Shown: positions 37,003 through 45,956 of the stretch, in pieces
How positions within the stretch are numbered: position 1 is the first letter of the stretch
Layout: each line of letters starts with the position of its first letter
Assembly (NCBI GenBank): GCA_020025535.1
Contig: JAHHRY010000003.1
Location: 134,828 to 198,827, forward strand
Direction: 5' to 3'
DNA: 64,000 nt
Origin: Oscillospiraceae bacterium
Lineage (GTDB): Bacteria; Bacillota; Clostridia; Oscillospirales; Oscillospiraceae
Notes under the pieces: generated by a model
What the model was told of the DNA's origin: nothing
Databases searched by the model: none
Seen by the model: only the letters and a program-made list of their open reading frames with translations
Made by a program: the position numbers and the translations under genes

Positions 37003-37031
37003 TGGACAAGTACCGCGGACTGTATTATAAT
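37003..37031 (+). promoter_or_regulatory. Promoter upstream of trxB
   Basis: TGGACA (37003-37008), a 17-base spacer and TATAAT (37026-37031). It would give a leader of about 215 nt before trxB. Confidence 0.7.
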
Positions 37032-37039
37032 CCCCGTTA

Positions 37040-37236
37040 GGGCATTGAGGGCTTTGCGTGCCCAAGCGATTGTGTTTGCGAACCGTCGCTGCAACAAGAT
37101 ATGTTGCCCCGCGTTTCATCCTTATCCTCGGACGGTTTTCAGAGTGCGCGGCAGATCCTGCCTTGCTGTTTTGAAGGCCGGACCGCAGGTTCCGCCTGTT
37201 CCGGTGTGGACAGGCAGTATTTAAGGTATAATTTAA
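37040..37236 (+). promoter_or_regulatory. Structured leader of trxB
   Basis: GC-rich stretch with successive inverted repeats: GGGCA/TGCCC (37040-37063), GCGA/TCGC around GTT-TGCG-AAC (37066-37089), GCAACA/TGTTGC (37091-37107), GGCAG/CTGCC (37150-37162), and CCGGA/TCCGG around CAGG/CCTG (37178-37204). It resembles no riboswitch I can name. It may be a regulatory leader or a separate RNA. Confidence 0.45.
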
Positions 37237-37251
37237 GGGAGTGAAGATCGA

Positions 37252-38193
37252 ATGGAAAAAATCTATGACGTGATCGTGCTGGGCGCTGGTCCTGCAGGTC
37301 TGACCGCCGGTCTGTATGCTGGCCGCAGCAGACTGTCCACGCTGATTATTGAAAAAGGCAAGGACGGCGGACAGATCGCTATTACCAACGAGATTGAGAA
37401 CTATCCCGGTCAGCAGGTAGAGGGCGAGTCCGGTCCCAGTCTGATTGCCCGTATGACTGAGCAGGCTAAGAAATTCGGTGCCGAGCGTGTCACTGACGTG
37501 ATCAAGAGCGTTGAGCTGGAAGGCAGCGTTAAGAAGCTGGTCGGCAACAAGGATACCTATCTGGCTAAGACCGTGATCCTGGCTACCGGCGCTTTCCCTC
37601 GTCCCATTGGCTGCGAGAATGAAGGCAAGTTCGTCGGCAAGGGTATTTCCTTCTGCGCTACTTGCGATGCTTCCTTCTTCGAAGATTTTGAAGTTTACGT
37701 AGTCGGCGGCGGCGATGCAGCCGTTGAAGAGGCTATGTACCTGACTAAGTTTGCCCGTAAGGTTACCATTATCCACCGCAGAGACGAGCTGAGAGCTGCA
37801 AAGTCCATTCAGGAGAAGGCTTTCGCAAATCCCAAGCTGTCCTTCATGTGGGATACCGTGGTTGAGAAGGTCGATGGCGATCCTCTGCTGAACAGCATGG
37901 TTGTCAGAAACACCAAGACCGGTGAAAAGACTGTCATCGAGGCTGATGAGGAAGATGGCCTGTTTGGTCTGTTCGGCTTTATCGGCCTGCTGCCCAATAC
38001 CAAGCTGTTCGAGGGCATGATCGATATGGAGAACGGCTATGTCAAGACGGACGAGAACATGCATACCAACATCCCCGGCGTATTTGCTGCCGGCGATATG
38101 CGTGCCAAGTCCCTTCGCCAGGTAGTTACCGCTGCTGCAGACGGCGCCATTGCCGCAATGCAGGCGGAACACTATATTGCTGATTTAACTTAA
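37252..38193 (+). CDS. trxB: Thioredoxin reductase
   Basis: 313-residue NADPH:thioredoxin reductase with FAD-binding GAGPAGLTAGLYAGR, the redox pair Cys135/Cys138 in FCATCD and NADPH-binding VGGGDAAVEEA. It starts behind AAGGGAG. The position next to trxA and grdA marks it as the thioredoxin system that feeds electrons to glycine-type reductases. Codon use is strongly biased (AAG over AAA), as in a highly expressed gene. Confidence 0.95.
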   Translation: MEKIYDVIVLGAGPAGLTAGLYAGRSRLSTLIIEKGKDGGQIAITNEIENYPGQQVEGESGPSLIARMTEQAKKFGAERVTDVIKSVELEGSVKKLVGNKDTYLAKTVILATGAFPRPIGCENEGKFVGKGISFCATCDASFFEDFEVYVVGGGDAAVEEAMYLTKFARKVTIIHRRDELRAAKSIQEKAFANPKLSFMWDTVVEKVDGDPLLNSMVVRNTKTGEKTVIEADEEDGLFGLFGFIGLLPNTKLFEGMIDMENGYVKTDENMHTNIPGVFAAGDMRAKSLRQVVTAAADGAIAAMQAEHYIADLT

Positions 38194-38212
38194 TTGAGGG
38201 GAGGTGGATTGA

Positions 38213-38530
38213 ATGCTGGAACTCGATAAGACTACTTTCGATGCCGAAGTCCTGCAGGCTTCCGGTAAGGTACTGGTTGATTTCTACGGTGACGGTTGCG
38301 TCCCCTGCGCAGCTCTGATGCCCCATGTTCACGCCTTTGCGGAGCAGTATGGTGACAAGATCAAGTTTTGTGCTCTGAACACCACTAAGGCTCGTCGTCT
38401 GGCCATCGGTCAGAAGATTCTGGGTCTCCCTGTCATCGCTATCTACGAGAACGGTGAGAAGATCGACGAATGTGTTAAGGACGATGCTACTCCCGAGAAC
38501 GTAGAGGCTATGATCAAGAAGTACATCTAA
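38213..38530 (+). CDS. trxA: Thioredoxin, glycine-reductase associated
   Basis: 105 residues with the active site GCVPC (Cys29, Cys32) instead of the usual WCGPC. This variant is known from thioredoxins that reduce selenoprotein A in glycine reductase systems. It lies 19 bases after trxB, behind GGGGAGGTGG, and 68 bases before grdA. Confidence 0.93.
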   Translation: MLELDKTTFDAEVLQASGKVLVDFYGDGCVPCAALMPHVHAFAEQYGDKIKFCALNTTKARRLAIGQKILGLPVIAIYENGEKIDECVKDDATPENVEAMIKKYI

Positions 38531-38598
38531 TTTGCGCAAAACCCTATGTTAGATTGCCCTTACGGCTTTCTATAAATCTGATGAAAGGAGACATAGAT

Positions 38599-39069
38599 AT
38601 GGGCATTTTGGCTGATAAGAAGGTTGTCATCATTGGCGACCGTGACGGCATTCCCGGCCAGGCTATTGCAGCTTGTGCAGAGTCTGCTGGTGCTGAAGTT
38701 GTGTTTTCCTCGACTGAGTGCTTCGTTTGAACCGCCGCTGGTGCAATGGATCTGGAGAATCAGAAGCGAGTAAAGGAGTTCGCTGAGCAGTATGGCCCCG
38801 AGAACGTTGTTGTTCTTCTGGGTGCTGCCGAAGGCGAAGCTTCCGGTCTTGCAGCTGAGACGGTCACCAATGGTGACCCGACCTACGCCGGTCCGTTGAC
38901 AGGAGTCCAGTTGGGACTCAAGGTTTATCATGTATGCGAGCCTGAGATCAAGCAGGAGATTGATCCCGCTGTTTATGAGGAGCAGGTCAGCATGATGGAA
39001 ATGGTTCTGGACGTTGACGATATCGTCGCGGAAATGACTGCCATTCGCGAACAGTATTGTAAGTATTAA
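38599..39069 (+). CDS. grdA: Glycine/sarcosine/betaine reductase selenoprotein A (Sec at TGA)
   Basis: 156-residue selenoprotein; the frame runs from ATG 38599 (behind AAAGGAG) to TAA 39069 through an in-frame TGA at 38728-38730, codon 44. The context CFV-U-TAAGAMDLE is the invariant GrdA redox motif, so TGA encodes selenocysteine. It forms the carboxymethyl-selenoether intermediate and is reduced by TrxA. A simple ORF finder would report only the part from 38746. selA, selB, selD and tRNA-Sec are all nearby. A terminator follows. Confidence 0.97.
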
Positions 39070-39109
39070 TCCAATCGGTTCGATCTGGATTATGTTACAG
39101 ACTATTGCG

Positions 39110-39148
39110 GGGGCGGCGGCTTCGGCTGCCGCCCTTCTTTCATTTTAC
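39110..39148 (+). terminator. Terminator after grdA
   Basis: GGGCGGC/GCCGCCC stem with a TTCG-containing loop (39111-39134) followed by TTCTTTCATTTT. A second small hairpin CCGGCA/TGCCGG (39152-39168) lies beyond it. Confidence 0.8.
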
Positions 39149-39234
39149 ACTCCGGCAAAATCTGCCGGTAACGATTTCTATGGTTTTCCTGTAAAATAAA
39201 TAATATTTTGATCTTCAAAAAGGTGGAACTACAT

Positions 39235-40776
39235 ATGAAAAGCGTAATCAAGGGTACAGGTTACATTCTGGCCCACACCCCCGATATGGTACTGCACAAT
39301 GGCACTACCCAGACCACTGAGCGCATCGTGAACCCCGACAGCGAGTATCTGAAGGAACTGCCCAACCATCTGCGTACTTATGAGCAGGTTCTGTCTTACT
39401 GGCCCAATCAGGTTTACATCGGCAACAAGACCCCCGATGAGCTGGCTGCCATTGAGCAGCCCTGGTGCGACAAGGTTTGCGATCAGAATGCACGTTACGG
39501 CAAGTTCGGTCAGATCATGCCTCAGGAAGAGTTCCTGCTGCTGATCCAGGCTTGCGACGTTTTCGATCTGGTCAAGATTGACAAGGACTTCGTTGCTGCT
39601 CACAAGCCCGCCCTGGAAGCAAACGAGATCATGGATGCTGACATCCTGTCTCGTGTTACCGCAGGTGTGGATGCAGAAGAGGTTGCTCACCTGGTAAATG
39701 ATGAGCACGCTGAAGGCCTGTATCACAACGGCGCTCTGGTAGGCTGTGTTAAGCGCGCTCACGACATCGATGTGAACCTGTCCGCCCATGTCATGCTGGA
39801 GAACCTGGTATCCAAGGCTTCTTCCGTTCTGTCCATTCTGTACGCTGTTAAGAATGCCGGTATCGAGAAGAGCGATGTCGAGTACGTCATCGACTGCTGC
39901 GAGGAAGCCTGCGGTGATATGAACCAGAGAGGCGGCGGTAACTTTGCCAAGGCTGCTGCTGAGATCGCCGGCCTGTCTTCTGCTACCGGTTCTGATGCCC
40001 GTGGCTTCTGCGCCGGACCTTCCCATGCAATTATCGAGGGCGCATCTTTGGTTGCTGCCGGTGCTTACAAGACCGTTATCATCACTGCCGGCGGCTGTAC
40101 TGCCAAGCTGGGTATGAACGGTAAGGACCATGTCAAGAAGGGCCTGCCCGCTCTGGAAGACATGATCGGTGGCTTTGCCATGGTCATCACTCAGGATGAC
40201 GGCGTAAGCCCTGAGTTCAACCTGTCTATTCTGGGCCGTCATACCGTTGGTACCGGCTCCGCTCCTCAGGCTGTTATTTCTTCTCTGGTCACCGATCCTC
40301 TGGATCGTGCAGGCCTGAAGATTACCGATATCGACAAGTATTCTCCTGAGATGCAGAACCCCGATATCACCAAGCCCGCAGGCGCAGGCGATGTGCCTCT
40401 GGCTAACTACAAGATGATTGCTGCTCTGGCTGTTAAGCGCGGCGAGCTGCAGCGTGCCGATCTGGCAAACTTCGCGGTAAAGCACGGTCTGACCGGCTGG
40501 GCTCCCACTCAGGGTCATATTCCTTCCGGCGTACCTTACATCGGCTTCGCCCGTGAGGATATCATGGCCGGCAAGATCAACCGTGTTATGATCATCGGCA
40601 AGGGCTCTCTGTTCCTGGGCCGTATGACCAACCTGTTCGACGGTGTTTCCTTCGTCATTCAGGCCAACTCCGGTGCCGAAGAGGCACAGGCCGGTGTTTC
40701 CGAGGACGAGGTCAAGGGTATGATTGCCAAGGCCATGAAGGAGTTTGCAGCCACCCTGCTGGCTCAGGCTGAATAA
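39235..40776 (+). CDS. grdC: Glycine/sarcosine/betaine reductase component C, beta subunit
   Basis: 513 residues, recognisable by its start (MKSVIKGTGYILAHTPDMV) and a thiolase/KASIII-like fold with the Cys motif DCCEEACGDMNQRGGGN. Component C converts the selenoprotein A acyl intermediate to acetyl phosphate, the ATP-yielding step. ATG 39235 behind AAAAGGTGG is the start; the frame is open to 39208. grdD follows 14 bases later. Confidence 0.95.
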   Translation: MKSVIKGTGYILAHTPDMVLHNGTTQTTERIVNPDSEYLKELPNHLRTYEQVLSYWPNQVYIGNKTPDELAAIEQPWCDKVCDQNARYGKFGQIMPQEEFLLLIQACDVFDLVKIDKDFVAAHKPALEANEIMDADILSRVTAGVDAEEVAHLVNDEHAEGLYHNGALVGCVKRAHDIDVNLSAHVMLENLVSKASSVLSILYAVKNAGIEKSDVEYVIDCCEEACGDMNQRGGGNFAKAAAEIAGLSSATGSDARGFCAGPSHAIIEGASLVAAGAYKTVIITAGGCTAKLGMNGKDHVKKGLPALEDMIGGFAMVITQDDGVSPEFNLSILGRHTVGTGSAPQAVISSLVTDPLDRAGLKITDIDKYSPEMQNPDITKPAGAGDVPLANYKMIAALAVKRGELQRADLANFAVKHGLTGWAPTQGHIPSGVPYIGFAREDIMAGKINRVMIIGKGSLFLGRMTNLFDGVSFVIQANSGAEEAQAGVSEDEVKGMIAKAMKEFAATLLAQAE

Positions 40777-40790
40777 GGCAGGTGGCACCA

Positions 40791-41942
40791 ATGAAAAATC
40801 TGGAACAAACCATTGCCAAGGCTTTCCTGCAGATGGCAGAAGGCCTGGAAAGCGGTTCTTTTGGCCCCAAGCCTAAAATCGCACTGACCGGCATGGGCAG
40901 CGAGCATGGCGAAAAGAACGCCATGGAAGCCGCACAGATGGCTGCTGCCAAGGGCGTGGATGTGTATTACATCGGCACTCTGGAAGCAGAAGGCGTTACT
41001 ACCGTTAAGGTTGCCAACGAAGACGAAGGCCACAAGAAAATGGAACAGATGGTGGAAAGCGGCGAGGTTGATGGTGCTGTCACCATGCATTTCCCGTTCC
41101 CCATCGGTGTGTCCACGGTCGGCCGTGTGATTACTCCGGCCAGAGGCCGTGAGATGTTCGTGGCAACTACCACCGGCACCTCCAGTGCTGACCGTATCGA
41201 AGGCATGATCAAGAATGCAATCTACGGTATCATTACTGCAAAGGCAGCCGGTATTCAGGAGCCCACCGTGGGCATCCTGAATGTGGATGGCGCCCGCCAG
41301 ACCGAAATGGCACTGAATCAGCTGAAAGAAGGCGGCTACTCCTTCAAGTGGGCAAATTCTGCCCGTGCTGACGGCGGTGCTGTTATGCGTGGCAACGACG
41401 TGCTGCAGGGTACTCCCGACGTTCTGGTGTGCGATTCTCTGACCGGCAATGTGCTGATTAAGATGATGAGCGCTTACACCACCGGCGGCAGCTTTGAGGC
41501 TACCGGTTACGGCTACGGCCCCGGCATCGGCAAGGGATATCACAAGCTGATTCACATTGTATCCCGTGCTTCCGGCGCTCCTCTGATTGCAAACGCTCTG
41601 ATCTACGCTGCCGAAATGGTGCGCGGCAAGGTCTTTGAAGTTGCCGACAAGGAGTTCGCTGCTGCTGAGAAGGCCGGCCTGGAGAAGATCCTGGCTGCCC
41701 GTAAGGCTGCTTCCAAGCCTGCAGAGGCTGAAGAAGAGGTCAAGGCACCTCCTGCAGAACCCTGCACCGCAAGCATCCCCGGCATTGAAGTCATGGACCT
41801 GGAAGACGCAGCAAAGGTGCTGTGGAAGAACGGCATCTATGCCGAAACCGGCATGGGCTGCACCGGTCCTCTGGTGATGATGAGCGATGCTAACTACGCT
41901 CGCGCACTGGAACTGCTGAAGAAGGCCGGCTACGTAGGCTAA
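40791..41942 (+). CDS. grdD: Glycine/sarcosine/betaine reductase component C, alpha subunit
   Basis: 383 residues, partner of GrdC. The PlsX/phosphate-acyltransferase-like core is seen (KIALTGMGSEHGEKNAMEAA, DVLVCDSLTGNVLIKMMSAYTTGGSFEATG), followed by an Ala/Glu-rich linker (PAEAEEEVKAPPAEP) and a C-terminal piece with CTGP. ATG 40791 sits behind GGCAGGTGG. Strong codon bias matches high expression. Confidence 0.95.
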   Translation: MKNLEQTIAKAFLQMAEGLESGSFGPKPKIALTGMGSEHGEKNAMEAAQMAAAKGVDVYYIGTLEAEGVTTVKVANEDEGHKKMEQMVESGEVDGAVTMHFPFPIGVSTVGRVITPARGREMFVATTTGTSSADRIEGMIKNAIYGIITAKAAGIQEPTVGILNVDGARQTEMALNQLKEGGYSFKWANSARADGGAVMRGNDVLQGTPDVLVCDSLTGNVLIKMMSAYTTGGSFEATGYGYGPGIGKGYHKLIHIVSRASGAPLIANALIYAAEMVRGKVFEVADKEFAAAEKAGLEKILAARKAASKPAEAEEEVKAPPAEPCTASIPGIEVMDLEDAAKVLWKNGIYAETGMGCTGPLVMMSDANYARALELLKKAGYVG

Positions 41943-41990
41943 ACTTATTGTGCGGCCTCTGATGACCTGAATGAAAGGACTTTAACCAAC

Positions 41991-43139
41991 ATGATCAACC
42001 ATTATTTAGATAATGCAGCATCCTCCTATCCAAAAGCACCCGGTGTAGGCCGCGCAATGGCGGACTACATTGAGCAGCTGGGAGTAAATGTCGGAAGAGG
42101 TACCTATGCACAGGCTTCGGAGGCCGCACTTACTGTATTGGAAACCAGAGAGAAACTGAAGAGATTCTTCCATTTTCCCGGAAGGGAAAACCATGTTGTT
42201 TTTACGCCCGGTGCAACATATGGACTGAATCAAATACTTCGAGGATTTCTGAAACCGGGAGACCATGTGATTGTCAGCAGCATGGAGCATAATGCGGTCA
42301 TGCGTCCGCTGACGGATTTACAGGAGTGCGGGGTTACTTTTTCCAGAATCCCCGCAGATCAAGACGGAAAAACCAACGCTGCGGATTTGGTGCCCCTGCT
42401 GAAGCCCAATACCAGACTGGTAGTGGTCAGCCATGCATCGAATGTCAGCGGTACGATATTTCCATTGGAGGAAACGGCGCAGCTTTGCAGGCAGTACGGT
42501 ATTCCTCTGGTGGTGGATGCAGCACAGACTGCGGGTTATCTGCCCATTGATTTTGAAGCTTTGGGACTTGCAGCGCTGTGCGTGCCGGGACACAAGGGCC
42601 TGCTGGGACCTCAGGGCATCGGCGCAATGCTGCTGACACCGTCTTTTGCAAAATTGCTTACACCGCTTACGACCGGCGGCACGGGAAGTGCCTCGGACAG
42701 TGAGCTTCAACCGGATTATATGCCGGATCGTTTTGAATCCGGAACAATGAATCTGCCCGGTATAATGGGCCTGAATGCAGCACTTGACTTTGTCATGGAA
42801 CAGGGTGTGGAATCTGTCAGAGCGCATACAAAAATGCTCACGCAGCAGTTTTTGGAGGGCGTTCGCAGACTTCCGGTTCGGATCGTTGGACCGAATGACC
42901 CGGAGCAGCAGGTAGGCGTTGTATCTCTGGATTTCTGTGATCTCGACAATGCGGAAGTAGCATTCAGACTGGAACAGGAATCCGGAATTATCACCCGCTG
43001 CGGGCTGCACTGTGCACCGAATGCACATAAGACGCTGCAGACTTTCCCACAGGGTACCGTACGTTTTTCTTTTGGACACGCTACGACGGAAGAAGAAGTC
43101 GCTTATGCGATCCGGGGGATTAACAAAATATTTGATTAG
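41991..43139 (+). CDS. Cysteine desulfurase-like PLP enzyme
   Basis: 382-residue class-V aminotransferase-fold protein. It starts INHYLDNAASSYPKAPGV; the PLP lysine is in VPGHKGLLGPQG; a catalytic-type Cys lies in TRCGLHCAPNAH near the C-terminus. Between grdD and selD it most likely supplies sulfur or releases selenium from selenocysteine for SelD; this role is inferred from context. It is not part of a suf/isc cluster here. Confidence 0.88.
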   Translation: MINHYLDNAASSYPKAPGVGRAMADYIEQLGVNVGRGTYAQASEAALTVLETREKLKRFFHFPGRENHVVFTPGATYGLNQILRGFLKPGDHVIVSSMEHNAVMRPLTDLQECGVTFSRIPADQDGKTNAADLVPLLKPNTRLVVVSHASNVSGTIFPLEETAQLCRQYGIPLVVDAAQTAGYLPIDFEALGLAALCVPGHKGLLGPQGIGAMLLTPSFAKLLTPLTTGGTGSASDSELQPDYMPDRFESGTMNLPGIMGLNAALDFVMEQGVESVRAHTKMLTQQFLEGVRRLPVRIVGPNDPEQQVGVVSLDFCDLDNAEVAFRLEQESGIITRCGLHCAPNAHKTLQTFPQGTVRFSFGHATTEEEVAYAIRGINKIFD

Positions 43140-43170
43140 CTATTTACATTGATGAAAGAGGGTGGCGTAA

Positions 43171-44211
43171 TTGGATGCTAAGAAAGTCAGACTGACAGAA
43201 CTTACTTCCTCCGCAGGTTGAGCAGCAAAGCTTGCCCCTGGGGCACTTGCGCAGGTCCTGCGCAAAATTCCAAACTTAAAAAATGACAATCTGCTGGTTG
43301 GTTACGACACATCGGATGATGCTTGCGTATATCGAATTAGCGACGAGCTGGCACTGGTACAGACGGTGGATTTCTTCCCGCCTATGGTGGATGATCCGTT
43401 CCTGTTTGGCCAGATAGCCGCAGCAAACGCTTTGTCGGATGTTTATGCTATGGGCGGACGCCCCACCCATGCCATGAATTTACTGTGCTTTCCGGACTGC
43501 CTGGATATCGAAATCGCCGCCGAAATTCTGGCAGGCGGTGCCGATAAGGTAAGAGAGGCAGGATGCACCATTGCGGGAGGGCATTCCATCAACGACAAAG
43601 AACCAAAATACGGTCTGTGCGTAAGCGGTTTTGTGAATCCTCACAAGATGCTTACCAACAGCGCTGTCAGACCCGGGGATCAGCTGATCCTCACAAAACC
43701 GATCGGTACCGGAATCTTGACAACAGCCGCCAAGGGCGAGTTGCTGACAGAAGCGGACATTCGCATGATGACTGACACGATGCGAACCCTTAATAAGGTG
43801 GCTGCCGAGTGTGCAGAGGGAATCAATGTCCACGCTTGTACGGATATTACGGGATTTGGTTTGGCAGGTCATTTATGCGAGATGGCAGAGGGAAGCGAGA
43901 CAAGCATTTGCTTGGATGCGAATTCTGTTCCGGTGCTGCCCGGTGTATTAGACTGGGCAAGAATGGGCATGATCCCTGCCGGCGCATACCGAAATCGAGA
44001 CTATTTTGGCTCCAAAATTACTTTGGCTGACTCCTTGAAGACGGAGTTGGTTGATGCCGTGTTTGATCCCCAAACATCTGGCGGTTTGCTGTTCTCGTTG
44101 CCGGAACCGGAAGCTCAGAGCCTGCTGAAGCGGCTTTGGGATGCCGGCGTTCCTGCTGCTGCCATTGGATATGCAGGCACTTTTGATGGTAAGTTTGTAC
44201 ACATCGCATAG
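43171..44211 (+). CDS. selD: Selenophosphate synthase, itself a selenoprotein
   Basis: 346 residues. TTG 43171 is the first possible start after an in-frame TAA (43168-43170) and has GAGGGTGG five bases upstream. An in-frame TGA at 43219-43221 is codon 17, in the context SSAG-U-AAK with Lys20: the same place as the catalytic Cys/Sec of known SelD proteins. ATP-binding DTSDDACVY and GGHSINDKEPKYG follow. SelD makes selenophosphate from selenide and ATP for Sec synthesis. An ORF caller would miss the first 65 codons. Confidence 0.95.
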
Positions 44212-44306
44212 CAGATTGGATTCTGACGAAGCCGTCACGGTATTGTCAGAAGAAAACTGAATCTTGTTCTGCATAAGCGGTTTCTCTCAAAAATTTCAAA
44301 ATTCCC

Positions 44307-44334
44307 TTGACTTTTTTATTAACGTGATTATAAT
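44307..44334 (+). promoter_or_regulatory. Promoter of tRNA-Sec
   Basis: TTGACT (44307-44312), a 16-base spacer and TATAAT (44329-44334), 42 bases before the tRNA. Confidence 0.75.
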
Positions 44335-44375
44335 AATAGGGCAAGCGGATAAGATATGAGTGTAAACCGCAATAT

Positions 44376-44469
44376 GGAAGCAGTCGGGTAACTGGTGTGC
44401 CCTCTGGTCTTCAAAACCAGTATGAGCAGTTACTGCTTGGGTGGGTTCGATTCCTACCTGCTTCCGCCA
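44376..44469 (+). tRNA. selC: tRNA-Sec (anticodon TCA)
   Basis: 94 nt including an encoded GCCA end. Long 8-bp acceptor stem (GGAAGCAG with CTGCTTCC), a large variable arm, anticodon loop CTTCAAA with TCA at 44411-44413 and GGGTTCGATTCC in the T arm. These are the features of selenocysteine tRNA. It lies between selD and selA. Confidence 0.96.
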
Positions 44470-44477
44470 AACACAAG

Positions 44478-44514
44478 AATGTGCCGGAACGAGATTGTTC
44501 CGGCACATTTTTTG
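44478..44514 (+). terminator. Terminator between selC and selA
   Basis: A perfect 13-bp stem (44478-44490 with 44497-44509) with a six-base loop, then TTTTTG. It ends only 24 bases before the selA start. Confidence 0.88.
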
Positions 44515-44537
44515 TTATTTAAAAAGGGAGATACCGT

Positions 44538-45956
44538 ATGAATCAGGATTTGTTACGAAAGATACCCAAAATTGATGTACTTCTGGCACGCCCGGCTCTG
44601 GAAAATCTGAAGGAGTCTGTTTCGAGAAATCTGATTAAGAAAACGGCGCAGGAGTATTTGCAGAAACTGCGCGGTGAGATTTTGGCGGAGACAATTACTG
44701 AAATCCCCGCAATCGAGGAAATCGAACAGGCTGTGCTGAACAAGCTGCTGAATACAGAGCCCTACCATCTGAAGCGCGTGGTCAATGCCACCGGCGTCGT
44801 GCTGCACACCAATCTGGGACGCGCACCTCTGGGCGGTGAGGTGGCAGAGCGCCTTGCGGAGATTGCACAGGGTTACTGCAATCTGGAATATGACATTGAG
44901 GCCGGCAAAAGAGGAAGCCGTTATTCCCATGTGGAAGATCTGATTTGCAAACTGACCGGTGCCGAGGCTGCGATGGTAGTCAATAACAACGCAGGTGCCG
45001 TATTCCTTATGCTGAATACACTGGCGAAAGGGAAGAAGGTGGCTATTTCCCGGGGCGAGCTGGTAGAGATCGGCGGCTCCTTCCGTGTTCCGGAAATTAT
45101 GGAGCAGAGCGGTGCGGAACTGGTTGAGGTGGGCACTACCAATAAGACACATCCGGAAGATTACAGCCGGGCTGTGACGGAGAAGAATGCCACGGTTCTG
45201 CTGAAGGTGCATACCAGCAATTTTGCCGTAGTCGGCTTTACCGAGTCGGTTTCTGTCAGCCAGATGGCGGATATTGCGAAGGAAAACGATGCTCTGGTGC
45301 TTTACGATGTCGGTTCCGGCTTCCTGTTCCCCAGTGAGTGGATTGGTCTGCATGACGGTGAAAACGTCAGCAAGGCTCTGCAGGACGGTGCGGATGTGGT
45401 TTGCTTCTCCGGCGATAAGCTGATGGGTTCTGCTCAGGGCGGTATTCTGGCCGGTAAGAAAGAACTCATTGACCGCATACGGAAAAATCATCTTACACGA
45501 ATGCTGCGGATTGACAAACTGTCTCTGGCTGCTCTGGAAGTGGCATTGCGGCACTGTCTGGATCCTCAGGAAGCCTGTGAAAAGATTCCGACGCTTCATA
45601 TGCTGTCCATGTCCCGGGAGACCTGCCGGGAGAAAGCCTCCCTGCTGAGAAACAAGCTCAGCCAGGCGGCGCCTTCTTTCTGTATGGAAGTGATCGAGAC
45701 GGAGGACGAAGCAGGCGGCGGTTCTCTGCCCGGCGTGGTGCTGAACAGCTGTGCTGTGGCGGTTTCCTCCGCACGGATGAGTGCGAGAAGCATTGAAAAC
45801 TATATGAGATCGTACAGAACGGCAATCATTACCCGCGTCTGGAAGGAGCGGGTGATCATCTCTCCCCGCACGCTCTGTCAGGGAGATGAACAGGAATTGA
45901 TTCAGGCATTTACAGAACTTGAAAACCTTGTAAACGAGGAGAGAACAGAGAAATGA
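44538..45956 (+). CDS. selA: L-seryl-tRNA(Sec) selenium transferase
   Basis: 472-residue PLP enzyme converting Ser-tRNA(Sec) to Sec-tRNA(Sec) with selenophosphate. N-terminal domain LLRKIPKIDVLLARP; NATGVVLHTNLGRAPL; the PLP lysine motif CFSGDKLMGSAQGG; and the C-terminal RTAIITRVWKERVIISPRTL are all family features. It starts behind AAAAAGGGAG. selB overlaps its stop (ATGA). Confidence 0.96.
   Translation: MNQDLLRKIPKIDVLLARPALENLKESVSRNLIKKTAQEYLQKLRGEILAETITEIPAIEEIEQAVLNKLLNTEPYHLKRVVNATGVVLHTNLGRAPLGGEVAERLAEIAQGYCNLEYDIEAGKRGSRYSHVEDLICKLTGAEAAMVVNNNAGAVFLMLNTLAKGKKVAISRGELVEIGGSFRVPEIMEQSGAELVEVGTTNKTHPEDYSRAVTEKNATVLLKVHTSNFAVVGFTESVSVSQMADIAKENDALVLYDVGSGFLFPSEWIGLHDGENVSKALQDGADVVCFSGDKLMGSAQGGILAGKKELIDRIRKNHLTRMLRIDKLSLAALEVALRHCLDPQEACEKIPTLHMLSMSRETCREKASLLRNKLSQAAPSFCMEVIETEDEAGGGSLPGVVLNSCAVAVSSARMSARSIENYMRSYRTAIITRVWKERVIISPRTLCQGDEQELIQAFTELENLVNEERTEK

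Noticed and set aside
37227..37232. TATAAT close to trxB as a second promoter
   Set aside because: The start point would fall within the ribosome site, and the nearest -35-like sequence gives a 14-base spacer.
38746..39069. Separate 107-residue gene
   Set aside because: It is the part of grdA after the Sec codon; the CFV-U-TAAGAMDLE motif spans the TGA.
39229..40791. 520-codon minus-strand frame opposite grdC
   Set aside because: Antisense shadow caused by the codon bias of grdC; no family similarity. The same applies to long minus frames opposite trxB, selA and dnaE.
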